Below, in pieces: positions 8,699 through 16,827 of a stretch of 47,472 bases of DNA. The stretch is from positions 1 through 47,472 of the forward strand of contig NZ_QNHG01000004.1 in assembly GCF_003290025.1 (NCBI RefSeq), given 5' to 3'. Each line of letters starts with the position of its first letter. Positions within the stretch are counted from its first letter, which is position 1. The DNA is from Pseudogemmobacter bohemicus. Its GTDB lineage: Bacteria > Pseudomonadota > Alphaproteobacteria > Rhodobacterales > Rhodobacteraceae. The notes beneath the pieces are model-generated. The model was given only the letters and a program-made list of their open reading frames with translations, was not told the origin of the DNA and did not search any database. The position numbers were made by a program, and so were the translations under genes.

Positions 8699-9355
8699 TC
8701 AGCTCCTAGAACCGACCGGCCTGAGGCATAAATCTCTCAACTCCGACATTACAGAGATCACATCATAATCAGGCAAGTCCATCATGGCGAAGAACTTAGA
8801 ACCAAAGCCGCCAAAAGATGTTCCTATCACCCTACCTTCCGTACCATCCTTAATAATAAATCTATCGTGCAGTTTATCTGAGCTAAAGTGTCTAATATTT
8901 CTTCCACCCTTCAACTTTCCCATAACGCATTTGCGAACAGGCGACGAATAGCTATTGCTGAATATGTCAATGTGTCTCGCGCTTGCGGGAAGGATCTCCG
9001 CCAGTCCATCGGCATACTCTTCTATTGTTTTGAAAAGCTGAGATGGTTTGAAATGAAGAAAGTATGGGTCGCAGATTGTTATCTTATTCGCACCTTTGAG
9101 CCAGTCCTTGAGATCTAAAATGCCATTTCTTGCAGAACTCACGTCTCCCCGAATGATAAGGTGCATAAAGGGGGATTCTTTTTCATCACCGTCTTTGCAA
9201 CCTTCAAGTGCCCCTTCCAGACTTTCCGAAAGACTCAAGAGCGCAGACTTATACTCCGCATTATTGATAAATGAATTTGAAACCTCGCCACTCTCTAAAA
9301 GCCCTCTCCATATAGAGACCTGGACTAAACAGCTTTGAACTAGCGCCCTATCCAT
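8699..9355 (-). CDS. Uncharacterised PLD-like protein next to the Gabija-like pair
   Basis: This 218-residue protein is of no family I can name with certainty. The N-terminal half (1-85) is helical with an acidic patch (GCKDGDEKE near 52-60). The second half resembles a single phospholipase-D-like domain. It has KITICDPYFLHF at about 91-102 and HDRFIIKDG at 163-171, where an HKD-type His would sit, followed by the glycine-rich GTSFGGFGSK at 178-187. A strict HxK motif is not present, so catalysis is unproven. It may be a nuclease, or an inactive effector or regulator. It is transcribed in the same direction as gajA and gajB and lies 423 bases upstream. Its AT-rich codon use matches theirs rather than sbcDC. 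It could be an accessory of the defence locus or an independent defence gene. Confidence 0.6.
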   Translation of the reverse strand: MDRALVQSCLVQVSIWRGLLESGEVSNSFINNAEYKSALLSLSESLEGALEGCKDGDEKESPFMHLIIRGDVSSARNGILDLKDWLKGANKITICDPYFLHFKPSQLFKTIEEYADGLAEILPASARHIDIFSNSYSSPVRKCVMGKLKGGRNIRHFSSDKLHDRFIIKDGTEGRVIGTSFGGFGSKFFAMMDLPDYDVISVMSELRDLCLRPVGSRS

Positions 9356-9950
9356 ACCGCTCCCACTCCCATCTTCGGAGGCTTCCTTGCTGTAGCATTT
9401 AATTTCGAAACATAATCTTCAAATAGTATGAAGCCTTTTCCCTTCAAGGAGCCGAAACTCTATGGCTGTGCCGCACTTTATCAGAGATGATCACTTGATC
9501 AAGCAGCCCTCAGCGCCATTGGGAGGGGCAATGGAAGGCTCACGCCCACCCTTCGGGTCAGTGGTTGTCTTGTTGGGCGATGACAGCGAACGGCAGCTAC
9601 GTCCCGTATCTCTACCATCCTGACCGGGTCTTTGCTGCAGCGCATGACGAATGGCCGCTTCCGGGAATGCGGCCATGCAGCATATGTCGTGGCTGACCGG
9701 CGGCTAAGGGCCGCGCTCGCCTGTCGTGGTGAGCGAAACGGCTGACGGTGCCGAACCTGACAGTTGCTGTGGCGCAGCATGTTGCTCGGAGGCTATACCG
9801 GACCTTTACACTGTGCCTGTGCGCAGCTCGCAAAGCTCCGCGCCAGACCCCGTTGCCCACCTGCCCAAATCGGCCCAACTCAAATTCAGTGTCTCGCTCA
9901 CGCTGGAAAAAAGTTGGGGTCAATGGCACGTTTGCACGAGGATACTGTCA
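9356..9950. other. Gene-free boundary region
   Basis: No supported gene is present. Composition changes here from the AT-rich defence block to GC-rich sequence. Several short overlapping frames on both strands have low-complexity Arg/Ala/Ser translations, typical of non-coding GC-rich DNA or decayed mobile sequence. This is a likely junction between separately acquired segments. Confidence 0.45.
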
Positions 9951-10883
9951 CTAAGGGGAAAGATTTTCACACGCCCTGCCGTTTGTTTTGATCGTTTCAA
10001 TCAGTGCCCGCAGTCCGGACGAGACGTGTCGGCGGCCCGGATAATAGAGGCACAGGCCGGGAAATTCCGGGCACCATTCGTCCAGAACCTGCTCAAGTTT
10101 ACGTTCCTGTAGGGCGTCTTCGACGAGGAAGTCCGGAACAAAAGCGATTCCGATACCGTCGATGGCGGCTTCAACCATCAGGACCTGGTCCGTCAACGTA
10201 AGCGGCCCAGCGACGTTGATCGTCTCCGCGATGCCATGGCGCTCGAACTCCCAGCGATAAATCGCACCGCTCTCGAAGCGAAAGCGGATGCAATCGTGCT
10301 GATAGAGGTCTTGGGGAACGATTGGCCGACGACGGGTGCGGAGATATTCGGGTGATCCTACTGCTGCAAACCGTACGGTATCAATGATGCGGACGGCGAT
10401 CATGTCCTGCGGTACCGCTTCGGCAAGCCGGATGCCGGCATCGAAGCCTTCGGCGACGATGTCCCCTAGCCGCCCATCCGTTACAATATCGAGATGAACC
10501 TCGGGATACGCCTTGTGAAACCGGGTGAGCAGTGGGCGCAGAACCATCCGGATCGCCACATCGCTGGCGTTGATCCGGACGGTGCCGCTCGGCGTACCGC
10601 GAAAATCATCAACTTCCTGCAACGCTTCCGTGATCGAAGATATGGCCGGACGAAGCTTTCCCGCGAGCCGCTCTCCTGCCTCGGTCAACGAGACGCTACG
10701 CGTCGTTCGATTGAACAAGCGCACTCCGAGGCGCTGCTCAAGGCTCTTTACCGAGTGGCTGACCGCCGATCTGGTGACATTGAGTTCGACGGATGCCGCA
10801 CGAAAGCTGCGATGGTTCGCAACGGCAAGGAACGCGCTCAGTGTGAACAGGTCGCCGGATTTAGACTGGTGAATTGTTTTCAT
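9951..10883 (-). CDS. LysR-family transcriptional regulator
   Basis: With the start at the internal ATG before KTIHQSKSGDLF, this is a 310-residue LysR regulator; an upstream ATG would add 13 residues. The N-terminal helix-turn-helix (roughly residues 15-75: FLAVANHRSFRAASVELNVTRSAVSHSVKSLEQRLGVRLF, here split by position) is followed by a periplasmic-binding-protein-like effector domain. It is divergently transcribed from the hydrolase gene at 10964, the usual arrangement for a LysR protein controlling its neighbour and itself from the shared ~80-base spacer. The ligand is unknown. It resembles the AaeR/PecT-type group acting on small aromatic or redox-active compounds, but that is only an impression. 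Confidence 0.9.
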   Translation of the reverse strand: MKTIHQSKSGDLFTLSAFLAVANHRSFRAASVELNVTRSAVSHSVKSLEQRLGVRLFNRTTRSVSLTEAGERLAGKLRPAISSITEALQEVDDFRGTPSGTVRINASDVAIRMVLRPLLTRFHKAYPEVHLDIVTDGRLGDIVAEGFDAGIRLAEAVPQDMIAVRIIDTVRFAAVGSPEYLRTRRRPIVPQDLYQHDCIRFRFESGAIYRWEFERHGIAETINVAGPLTLTDQVLMVEAAIDGIGIAFVPDFLVEDALQERKLEQVLDEWCPEFPGLCLYYPGRRHVSSGLRALIETIKTNGRACENLSP

Positions 10884-10963
10884 CTCGCCATCAAGAATTG
10901 GCGAGATAGTTACGACAGTCAAGCTGGCCTAGATATGAACGACAGGAAAAGGAGAAATGCACG

Positions 10964-11941
10964 ATGGCCAATCATGGCAACTACAATCCCGAGAAAGTTA
11001 CGTTCCCCTCACATGGCGAAGACCTCGTCGGCGTCATCTATCGTCCCAAGGGAGACGGCCCGTTTCCCGCCGTCGTTCTGCTGGGACCCTATTCCTTCGA
11101 GAAGGAACAGGCCCCGACGCATTATGCAACGCGGATGGCCGACGAGGGCTTTCTGGCGCTAGTCTTCGATCCGCGCACGGTCGGCGAGAGCGGCGGGACG
11201 CCGCGACGGCTGGAAAATCCCAAGATGAAGAACGAGGACGCCGTATCGGCGCTTGACTATCTGCTTACCCGGCCGGATGTCGATTCCGGACGCATCTTCG
11301 GCCTAGGCATCTGCCAGGGCGGTCCCGAGATGCTCGACATCGCTTCATACGACGATCGCATCAAGGCGGTCGCCTCTGTAACAGGCTACTATCGCGACCG
11401 CGAGACCGACCTGTTCATGATTGCGGCCGGCGTTACGGAAAACCCGTTCGACAAGGCGAACGCCCCCACAACCGAAGAACTGGAGGCTCTGCTTGCAGCG
11501 CGTCTCGAACGCGCACGCGATGCGAAGGCTCGCTACGAGGCAACGGGCGAAGTTGTTTATCGCCCGCTGGTCGCTCCGGAGCTCGGCGATCGCGAGACGG
11601 GTTCGGAGGCGGGATTGCCGGGACCACTGGTCTGGAGCTGGTACGGACCTTGGACGCTGAAGGGTTGGGAGAACCGTTACGCTGTCATGAGCGATCTCGA
11701 CCATTTCGACTATACGACCGTGCCCGGTGTGGCGAAGCTCGACAAGCCCGCCCTCATCGTTCACTCGGACATGTGCATGAACCCGGCGGCGGCGCGTCGT
11801 CATTTCGAATCGATTCCAACGAAGAACAAGAGGCTGATCTGGGAGAACGACACCAACCACTTCCAATATTACGAGCAGCCCGACGTCGTCGATCGCACGG
11901 CCGGGCATGCCGCCGACTGGTTCCGCGAACACATGGCTTGA
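10964..11941 (+). CDS. Alpha/beta-hydrolase, dienelactone-hydrolase-like with Cys nucleophile
   Basis: This 325-residue cytoplasmic hydrolase has a nucleophile elbow reading GLGICQGG. Cysteine takes the place of the usual serine, as in dienelactone hydrolases. The probable acid is the Asp in VHSDMCMNP, and the catalytic His lies in NDTNHFQYYE near the C terminus. An inserted lid (about 150-215) is charged and helical. A good ribosome site (AAAGGAG) precedes the ATG. No signal peptide is visible. It is divergent from a LysR gene, which suggests substrate-induced expression. The substrate, possibly an ester or lactone, cannot be read from sequence. Confidence 0.88.
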   Translation: MANHGNYNPEKVTFPSHGEDLVGVIYRPKGDGPFPAVVLLGPYSFEKEQAPTHYATRMADEGFLALVFDPRTVGESGGTPRRLENPKMKNEDAVSALDYLLTRPDVDSGRIFGLGICQGGPEMLDIASYDDRIKAVASVTGYYRDRETDLFMIAAGVTENPFDKANAPTTEELEALLAARLERARDAKARYEATGEVVYRPLVAPELGDRETGSEAGLPGPLVWSWYGPWTLKGWENRYAVMSDLDHFDYTTVPGVAKLDKPALIVHSDMCMNPAAARRHFESIPTKNKRLIWENDTNHFQYYEQPDVVDRTAGHAADWFREHMA

Positions 11942-12469
11942 GGGCGCAAGTGGTAATAGGGCGCGGCGCGGGCAACCCGCCGCGTCAGGATAAATTTATG
12001 GGGACAGCCCATCCTGGAGTGATGGCTGAATCCGCTATCACCACCATACTTGCCCGAATCTTGCTGCGGCAGCCGGCGAAGGGCGGCTTAGGAGGCGGCG
12101 ACCGGGCAGAAGCTAAAGTAGCTGAGCGGCCGTTCAGGGCCGACCTCGCCAAGCTCCGGCCGCCCCCTGCCCCCAGCGATCCCTAGCGATCGCTGCGGCG
12201 CAGTTGTTACTCCGAGCCTTAGCTTGCGGTCGTACGTTTGTGTGACGTGTTGATCCAGGACATCCGTTCCATGAGCCGGAACTTCAGCACTTTCTTCAGC
12301 CCGCTATCGTCGAAAAAGTTAGGGGCGCTCAACGCCCTTCAGCAGCTCATCCAGTATTTCCTTGGAGATCGTCCACCATGCTTATTTTCGATGAAGCATG
12401 GACCGGATCAGCCATACACAAAAGACTGAACACTCTCACTGAATACGTTGAGCCGCGCCCTAAAAGCAG
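11942..12469. other. Gene-free stretch
   Basis: No supported gene. The segment contains short frames without domains and G/C-rich patches (around 12060-12200) that look like decayed or recombination-derived DNA rather than a regulatory array. Confidence 0.4.
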
Positions 12470-12685
12470 TCAGATACTCTCGAACATGCGTCCGAGGACG
12501 ATAACACTAATCAGCAGCCCGACAGACAATAAAGCGCAACAGAAACCAAAGCGGTTCAGCCTCTCTTCCGCCGATGCGGCCCCACCGAGCTTCCTGAGCT
12601 TTTTGCTACGGAGAATGGCCAGGGCGGCGGCGGCCATTCCCATAAAGCTGACTGCCGAAGCGAGGAGAGTTGCCAGTAGTGCCAT
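12470..12685 (-). CDS. Small two-helix membrane protein, unknown
   Basis: This 71-residue protein starts at the ATG preceded by GAGGAGAAGCT, a very good ribosome site; a longer frame begins 22 codons upstream without one. It has a hydrophobic helix at about residues 1-24, a basic and polar stretch with KKLRKLGG, and a second hydrophobic helix near 48-68, predicting a small inner-membrane hairpin. I do not recognise a family. It stands alone between two gene-poor stretches. The ribosome site and clean two-helix pattern make it probably real. Confidence 0.5.
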   Translation of the reverse strand: MALLATLLASAVSFMGMAAAALAILRSKKLRKLGGAASAEERLNRFGFCCALLSVGLLISVIVLGRMFESI

Positions 12686-13120
12686 AGCTTCTCCTCTATA
12701 TTTCAGGTCAACCGGCACGGTGAGCAAAATGCGGCATCCGGTCAAGGCCATGCGCAGATTACCCCCTTCACGACCAGCTTAGCCCGATCGGATAGGCTAT
12801 CTTGAAGCTCAATGACCGCATCGCTGCGATCGAGGCCGACAGTTTACTGCGAAGCAAGATGGAAGGCAGCTTCCGAGTTTACATCAAGCAACATAGACAG
12901 AGGCCCGCTGGCAGCAAAGTGCCATATGCGGCGATCGACCGCGCCTGCACCAACGCATTGCAACGCCTAGGTTTGTTCGCCGCGCTTTGGTTTTCATACG
13001 CGGCGGCCGAGGCCGTCTTCGTCTTGCACACATCCCCGATGCCTGTGGAGGTGCAGCTTCTGGCAACAGCGCCTCAGCGGACCTCATCCTGAAAGCCCAC
13101 GTCCCGTCGCAGCCTTTTCG
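12686..13120. other. Gene-poor stretch
   Basis: A 96-codon rightward frame (12802-13092, TTG start) is open but has no recognisable domain and no clear ribosome site, and it ends in low-complexity sequence. It may be a decayed gene. Nothing else is visible. Confidence 0.35.
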
Positions 13121-13756
13121 TCAGGCGGCGCATCTCTCCAGCCAGACCAGATTGTCCCAAAGCTCAGCCGATGCGCCATCAGGGCCTTTTCCCTGACGCG
13201 AGACCTTCTCGGCCCTCAGAATGATCCAATCCTCTGGCGCATCCGCGATTACCTCCAGTTCTTCGTCCACCGTTGGGAACGGATCTGCTTTCGCCAGCAT
13301 CTCCGCGCTCGCCCAGGGCGGCGGTGCCGCATGCGAGACGATCAAAAGATGGCCACCTGGCGCGACGCGTCCGGCTGCCTCCCGCAGAACCCGGGAGCGC
13401 GGCAGATCAACATGGCTCTGAAAGTAGAGCGCAGTGATCAGATCGAAAGGTCCGTCCGGCACGCCCTGCCCCAGATCCCGCGCCTCAAACCGGGCGCGGT
13501 TCTGCAGGTCGAGCGACGCGGCGCGCGCCGTGGCGCGGTCGCAGGCGACGCCCGAGATGTCGACTCCGAGGGCGTGCCAGCCCTGCGTCGCAAGCCAGAT
13601 GACATCGTCGCCATTCGACGAGCCGAGATCGAGAGATCGCCCCGGGGTCAGGCCTTCCGCGATCTGCACCAGCAGCTTGCTTGGCTGCCCCGACGAAGTG
13701 CTGCGCTTCGTGCGGTAGATCTCGTCCCAATGCGTACGGGGAGCGGTGTCGGTCAT
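13121..13756 (-). CDS. Class I SAM-dependent methyltransferase
   Basis: This 211-residue methyltransferase has motif I LDLGSSNGDD, the post-I acidic residue in GVDISG, and GPFDLITALYFQSHV at motif IV. The overall pattern resembles small thiopurine/tellurite-type or mercapto-compound methyltransferases. The chosen ATG follows AAGGAGG at ideal spacing; the frame's upstream extension overlaps the next gene. It lies 40 bases downstream of the thioredoxin-reductase-like gene and is probably the last gene of the rrf2-led operon. That context suggests handling of thiol or chalcogen compounds under oxidative or nitrosative stress; the substrate is inferred, not shown. Confidence 0.85.
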   Translation of the reverse strand: MTDTAPRTHWDEIYRTKRSTSSGQPSKLLVQIAEGLTPGRSLDLGSSNGDDVIWLATQGWHALGVDISGVACDRATARAASLDLQNRARFEARDLGQGVPDGPFDLITALYFQSHVDLPRSRVLREAAGRVAPGGHLLIVSHAAPPPWASAEMLAKADPFPTVDEELEVIADAPEDWIILRAEKVSRQGKGPDGASAELWDNLVWLERCAA

Positions 13757-13796
13757 GGTAGCCTCCTTGAATTTCGAACCGGCGGACTCGCAGCTA

Positions 13797-14684
13797 TCAG
13801 CCTTGGGGCCAGACCAGCGAGCGGTGGAGCTGTGCGCCCGCCCAGGCGCCATCACCCACCGCGAGCGACACCGAATGCGGCACCCCGGCCGCATCGCCGC
13901 AGGCGAAGACGCCGGGCAGATCGGTCTCCTTCGTCTCTCCGGTCGCAATTTGCAGGCCCATCGGTGTCTCCATCAGCCTGCAACCCATTTTCGCCGCCAG
14001 ATCACTGGCTGGCGTGCAGCGTGGCGCGGCGAACAGACCCGCGAAGTTCAGCCGGCGCCCGTCGGTCAGCACCACCTTGGCCTCCGCTTCGATCGCTGCG
14101 ATCGGCTGCCGCTCCACTGTGACCCCGCGACGGCCGAGATCCGCTTCCGCCTCGGCATCAAGGGGCGTGACGCCGTTGGTGAACAGGGTCGTCTCACCCC
14201 ATTCCGGCAGCAGTTGCGCCTGGTGGACCGACATCGGTCCCGTGCCGATAACACCGATGCGACCCTGGTTCAGCTCGTAGCCATGGCAATAGGGACAATG
14301 AAACACCGACCGCCCCCAGCGATCCGCCAGCCCCGGGACCATTGGCAACTCGTCCCTCACCCCGGTTGCGAACAGCAAGCGGCGCCCGCGATGCTGGATC
14401 CCCCCGGCCGTCTCCACCACGAAATCGTCCTTCTGCCCCGAGGCGGCGATCACCCGGTCTTCGATCCATTCGAGCGTCGGATAGGCGGTCAGCTGATCGC
14501 GGGCACTCGTATGGATGACCGCCGGATCGACCCCATCCTGCCCCAGAAACCCATGCGAGTGGCTGGCAAACCGGTTCCGCCGCTCTCCGGCGTCGATGAT
14601 CAGCACTTTGCGCCGGGCACGCAGAAGCTGCAGGGCGGCTGCCATTCCGGCGTAGCTGCCCCCGATCACGATCACATCCTGCAT
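13797..14684 (-). CDS. Thioredoxin-reductase-like FAD/NAD(P)H oxidoreductase
   Basis: This 295-residue flavoprotein has an N-terminal FAD site IVIGGSYAGMAAA, a CPYC redox pair at 130-133 placed as in thioredoxin reductase, a second Rossmann motif GVIGTGPMS near 144, and a C-terminal FAD motif GVFACGDAAG. The start is the ATG that begins MQDVIVIGG, five bases after the rrf2 stop. The ordering rrf2 - reductase - methyltransferase suggests one stress-controlled operon. It may reduce a small redox protein or low-molecular disulfide. The partner is unknown, because no thioredoxin-like gene lies nearby. Confidence 0.9.
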   Translation of the reverse strand: MQDVIVIGGSYAGMAAALQLLRARRKVLIIDAGERRNRFASHSHGFLGQDGVDPAVIHTSARDQLTAYPTLEWIEDRVIAASGQKDDFVVETAGGIQHRGRRLLFATGVRDELPMVPGLADRWGRSVFHCPYCHGYELNQGRIGVIGTGPMSVHQAQLLPEWGETTLFTNGVTPLDAEAEADLGRRGVTVERQPIAAIEAEAKVVLTDGRRLNFAGLFAAPRCTPASDLAAKMGCRLMETPMGLQIATGETKETDLPGVFACGDAAGVPHSVSLAVGDGAWAGAQLHRSLVWPQG

Positions 14685-14689
14685 CTGGT

Positions 14690-15133
14690 CTAATCCCTGG
14701 TTGCGCGCCTTTCCGCATGCCGCCGCGCGAAATCGGCGGCCAGATCGGCGAGGGTTACATCGGCGAAGCGGTCGAGCAGCAGCGCCTCCGCCTCGAGGAA
14801 TGCTTTGTCGAGCGCGGCATTCACCGCCTGCTCCACAAGGCATTCCGGAGTTTCATTGCGATTGCCGATCGCGAAGATCGCGGGCTCGCCCAGTGCCGCA
14901 TGCAACTGGCGCAGGCTGACGGTCTTCAGATCGGCGCTGATGCGCCAGCCTCCCGAATGCCCCCGCTCGGCAGAGACCAGCCCCGCCTCGCGCAAGAGCC
15001 CCATCGTGCGGCGCACGACGACGGGATTGGCCCCGAGGCATTGCCCCAGGGTCTCAGAAGTCATCGGCCCGTCATGCTCTGCCATATGCAGCAAAGCATG
15101 GAGGACGGAGGAGAGACGGCTGTCACGCTTCAT
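14690..15133 (-). CDS. Rrf2-family transcriptional regulator
   Basis: This 147-residue winged-helix protein starts MKRDSRLSSVLHALLHMAEH, the typical Rrf2 opening; an ATG four codons upstream is also possible. The recognition region includes NPVVVRRTMGLLREAGLVSAERGHSGGW. Only one Cys lies in the effector helix region (PECLVEQ), not the three needed to ligate an Fe-S cluster as in IscR or NsrR. It is therefore more like the cluster-free YwnA/CymR-type members, possibly acting by thiol modification. It is the first gene of the operon, and a palindrome overlaps its start, indicating autoregulation. Neither candidate start has a strong ribosome site. Confidence 0.9.
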   Translation of the reverse strand: MKRDSRLSSVLHALLHMAEHDGPMTSETLGQCLGANPVVVRRTMGLLREAGLVSAERGHSGGWRISADLKTVSLRQLHAALGEPAIFAIGNRNETPECLVEQAVNAALDKAFLEAEALLLDRFADVTLADLAADFARRHAERRATRD

Positions 15134-15150
15134 GTAACTATACATGTTAC
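15134..15150 (-). promoter_or_regulatory. Probable Rrf2 operator
   Basis: Perfect half-sites GTAAC (15134-15138) and GTTAC (15146-15150) are separated by seven AT-rich bases, directly abutting and overlapping the two candidate rrf2 start codons. Position and symmetry fit autorepression; binding is inferred. Confidence 0.55.
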
Positions 15151-15268
15151 GATTCAGAGCGAAGGTCAAGCCTGATGCCGAAATCTTATTGTGCCAACCT
15201 CCGGCGCTGACTTGCCACAAAGGCTCTATATCCAGCAGATCTTGGCCGGGCAGTGAAGCCGCTCTCGC

Positions 15269-16189
15269 TCACGTCGCCCTGTGTCGCCCGGCACTTGCTA
15301 CCGTCAGCCCGTTGTCCCCGAGGGCCTCCTCGAGCGCCTGACGCCCACTGCCCGCGAGCCAGGAACGCAGGCTGAGCAGCTCCGGATTGATCTCGCGCAT
15401 GGCATCAAGATCGACCACCTCCGAAAGCGGGCCATCTTCCAGGCTTTTGGCCATGTGCGCGAGATCCGCGTTTGCGGCGAGTACCTTATCTGGGAAGCGT
15501 TCATAGGTGATCTGACGGCCCGCAATCTCAGAGAACGCCACCTCAAGCTCGCGCCCGGTCACCCGGTCGCTGGCAATCTTCATTGTCTTGCCGCCGAAAC
15601 GGGCCCCGTCGGCAAATACGGCCGCGGCAAATTTGCCGATATCTTCCACCGCGGTCAGGTGAATCGCATGATCCCGCCGGATCAGCGACACTAGGCGCCC
15701 CTGATCCAGGCCGAAGCCGGGCCGCACCAGCATCTCCATGAAGATCATCGGCCGGATGATGGTGGTCGTGATGGGAAGGTCTCGGAAATGCGCCTCGATA
15801 CGGGGCTTGGCGTCGAAGCGCGGCACGCCTGTCAGCACATCCCCCGCGCTGGCGCCCGAAGAATATATGAAATGCCCGATGTCGGCACCGGCAGCGATAT
15901 CCGCAATCGCCACCCCATGGCGGACTTCGTCTTCAGCGGTCAGGTTCCCCGGCAATACGCTGAAGACGCCATAAGCGCCTTTCATGGCCGAGCGGATAAC
16001 ATCCCTGTCCTCGAAAGAGCCCTGCACTAGTTCAACACCCTCATCCCGCAGCTTCAGGGATGCGGTCCCCGTGGCGTCCAATACAAACGCACGAACCGGC
16101 CGCCCTGCCCTCAGCAAGGCCTTGACGACAGATCCTCCCTGTCGCCCGGTGGCGCCGAAAACCAGAATGGGTCTTTTGTCATCGATCAT
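15269..16189 (-). CDS. NmrA-like NAD(P)-binding protein
   Basis: With the start at MIDDKRPILVFGATG this is a 306-residue atypical short-chain dehydrogenase of the NmrA/HSCARG group. The N-terminal GATGRQGGSVVKALL is the GxxGxxG nucleotide site. No canonical YxxxK catalytic pair is evident, as usual in NmrA proteins, which often act as redox sensors or quinone-type reductases. It is divergently transcribed from an HxlR regulator, a common pairing, and the ~90-base spacer presumably holds a shared promoter. Upstream in-frame ATGs would lengthen the N terminus without adding conserved sequence. Confidence 0.88.
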   Translation of the reverse strand: MIDDKRPILVFGATGRQGGSVVKALLRAGRPVRAFVLDATGTASLKLRDEGVELVQGSFEDRDVIRSAMKGAYGVFSVLPGNLTAEDEVRHGVAIADIAAGADIGHFIYSSGASAGDVLTGVPRFDAKPRIEAHFRDLPITTTIIRPMIFMEMLVRPGFGLDQGRLVSLIRRDHAIHLTAVEDIGKFAAAVFADGARFGGKTMKIASDRVTGRELEVAFSEIAGRQITYERFPDKVLAANADLAHMAKSLEDGPLSEVVDLDAMREINPELLSLRSWLAGSGRQALEEALGDNGLTVASAGRHRAT

Positions 16190-16278
16190 GGGATACCCTC
16201 GCATGGAACAAGGGCTATCCATATATACCAACATAAACTTGCCGGAAGACGGCACATTTTCCTGCATCAGGCACAAGG

Positions 16279-16692
16279 ATGATACCCTTGGACGAACAGA
16301 TACATGCCGACACACCACAAGGGTTCGAGAACAGTCGAGTGTTCCGCCCCGTTCCATCAAACGGCGTCTGTGCGCTCATGAGTGACAAGTGGACTGTCCC
16401 GGTCCTTTGGCGGCTTTCGCTCGCAGAGGGACATCGGCTCCGCTTCTCAACGCTCAAGAAGGAGGTCGATGGCGTGACGCAGCGCATGCTGACACTTACG
16501 CTCCGCAACCTTGAGCGCGATGGGCTGGTTGCCCGCTATTACTTCCCGGAAGTACCGCCGCGCGTCGAATACGAGCTCACCGATATGGGGATCGGCGCCT
16601 TGCGCGCCCTTGAGAGGTTCAATTTCTGGATCCGCGACAACCTACAGACCATCAGGGAACACCGCCGCGCTTACGACGAAGTTGGTTCGTAA
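16279..16692 (+). CDS. HxlR-family transcriptional regulator
   Basis: This 137-residue winged-helix regulator has the core VCALMSDKWTVPVLWRL, RFSTLKKEVDGVTQRMLTLTLRNLERDGLVAR and the wing EVPPRVEYELTDMG (each motif is given in part). These are diagnostic for HxlR/YodB/HypR. The Cys just ahead of the DKW motif is where redox-sensing family members carry a reactive thiol. It is divergent from the NmrA-like gene, which it probably represses until an electrophile or quinone is sensed. Inducer unknown. Confidence 0.92.
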   Translation: MIPLDEQIHADTPQGFENSRVFRPVPSNGVCALMSDKWTVPVLWRLSLAEGHRLRFSTLKKEVDGVTQRMLTLTLRNLERDGLVARYYFPEVPPRVEYELTDMGIGALRALERFNFWIRDNLQTIREHRRAYDEVGS

Positions 16693-16827
16693 GCCTTTAT
16701 CATTCAAACCCTTCACGAGAAACATACGCCCCCTCGCCGCGTTTGACCAAACGCCCGGCTCAAAGCACGACGCTATGCGACATCAATCGCTCTCGAGCTC
16801 TCGATGTCGAACAAGACGCACCCTTCC

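Noticed and set aside
12802-13092. 96-codon hypothetical gene
   Set aside because: TTG start, no ribosome site, no domain, low-complexity end; too weak to call.
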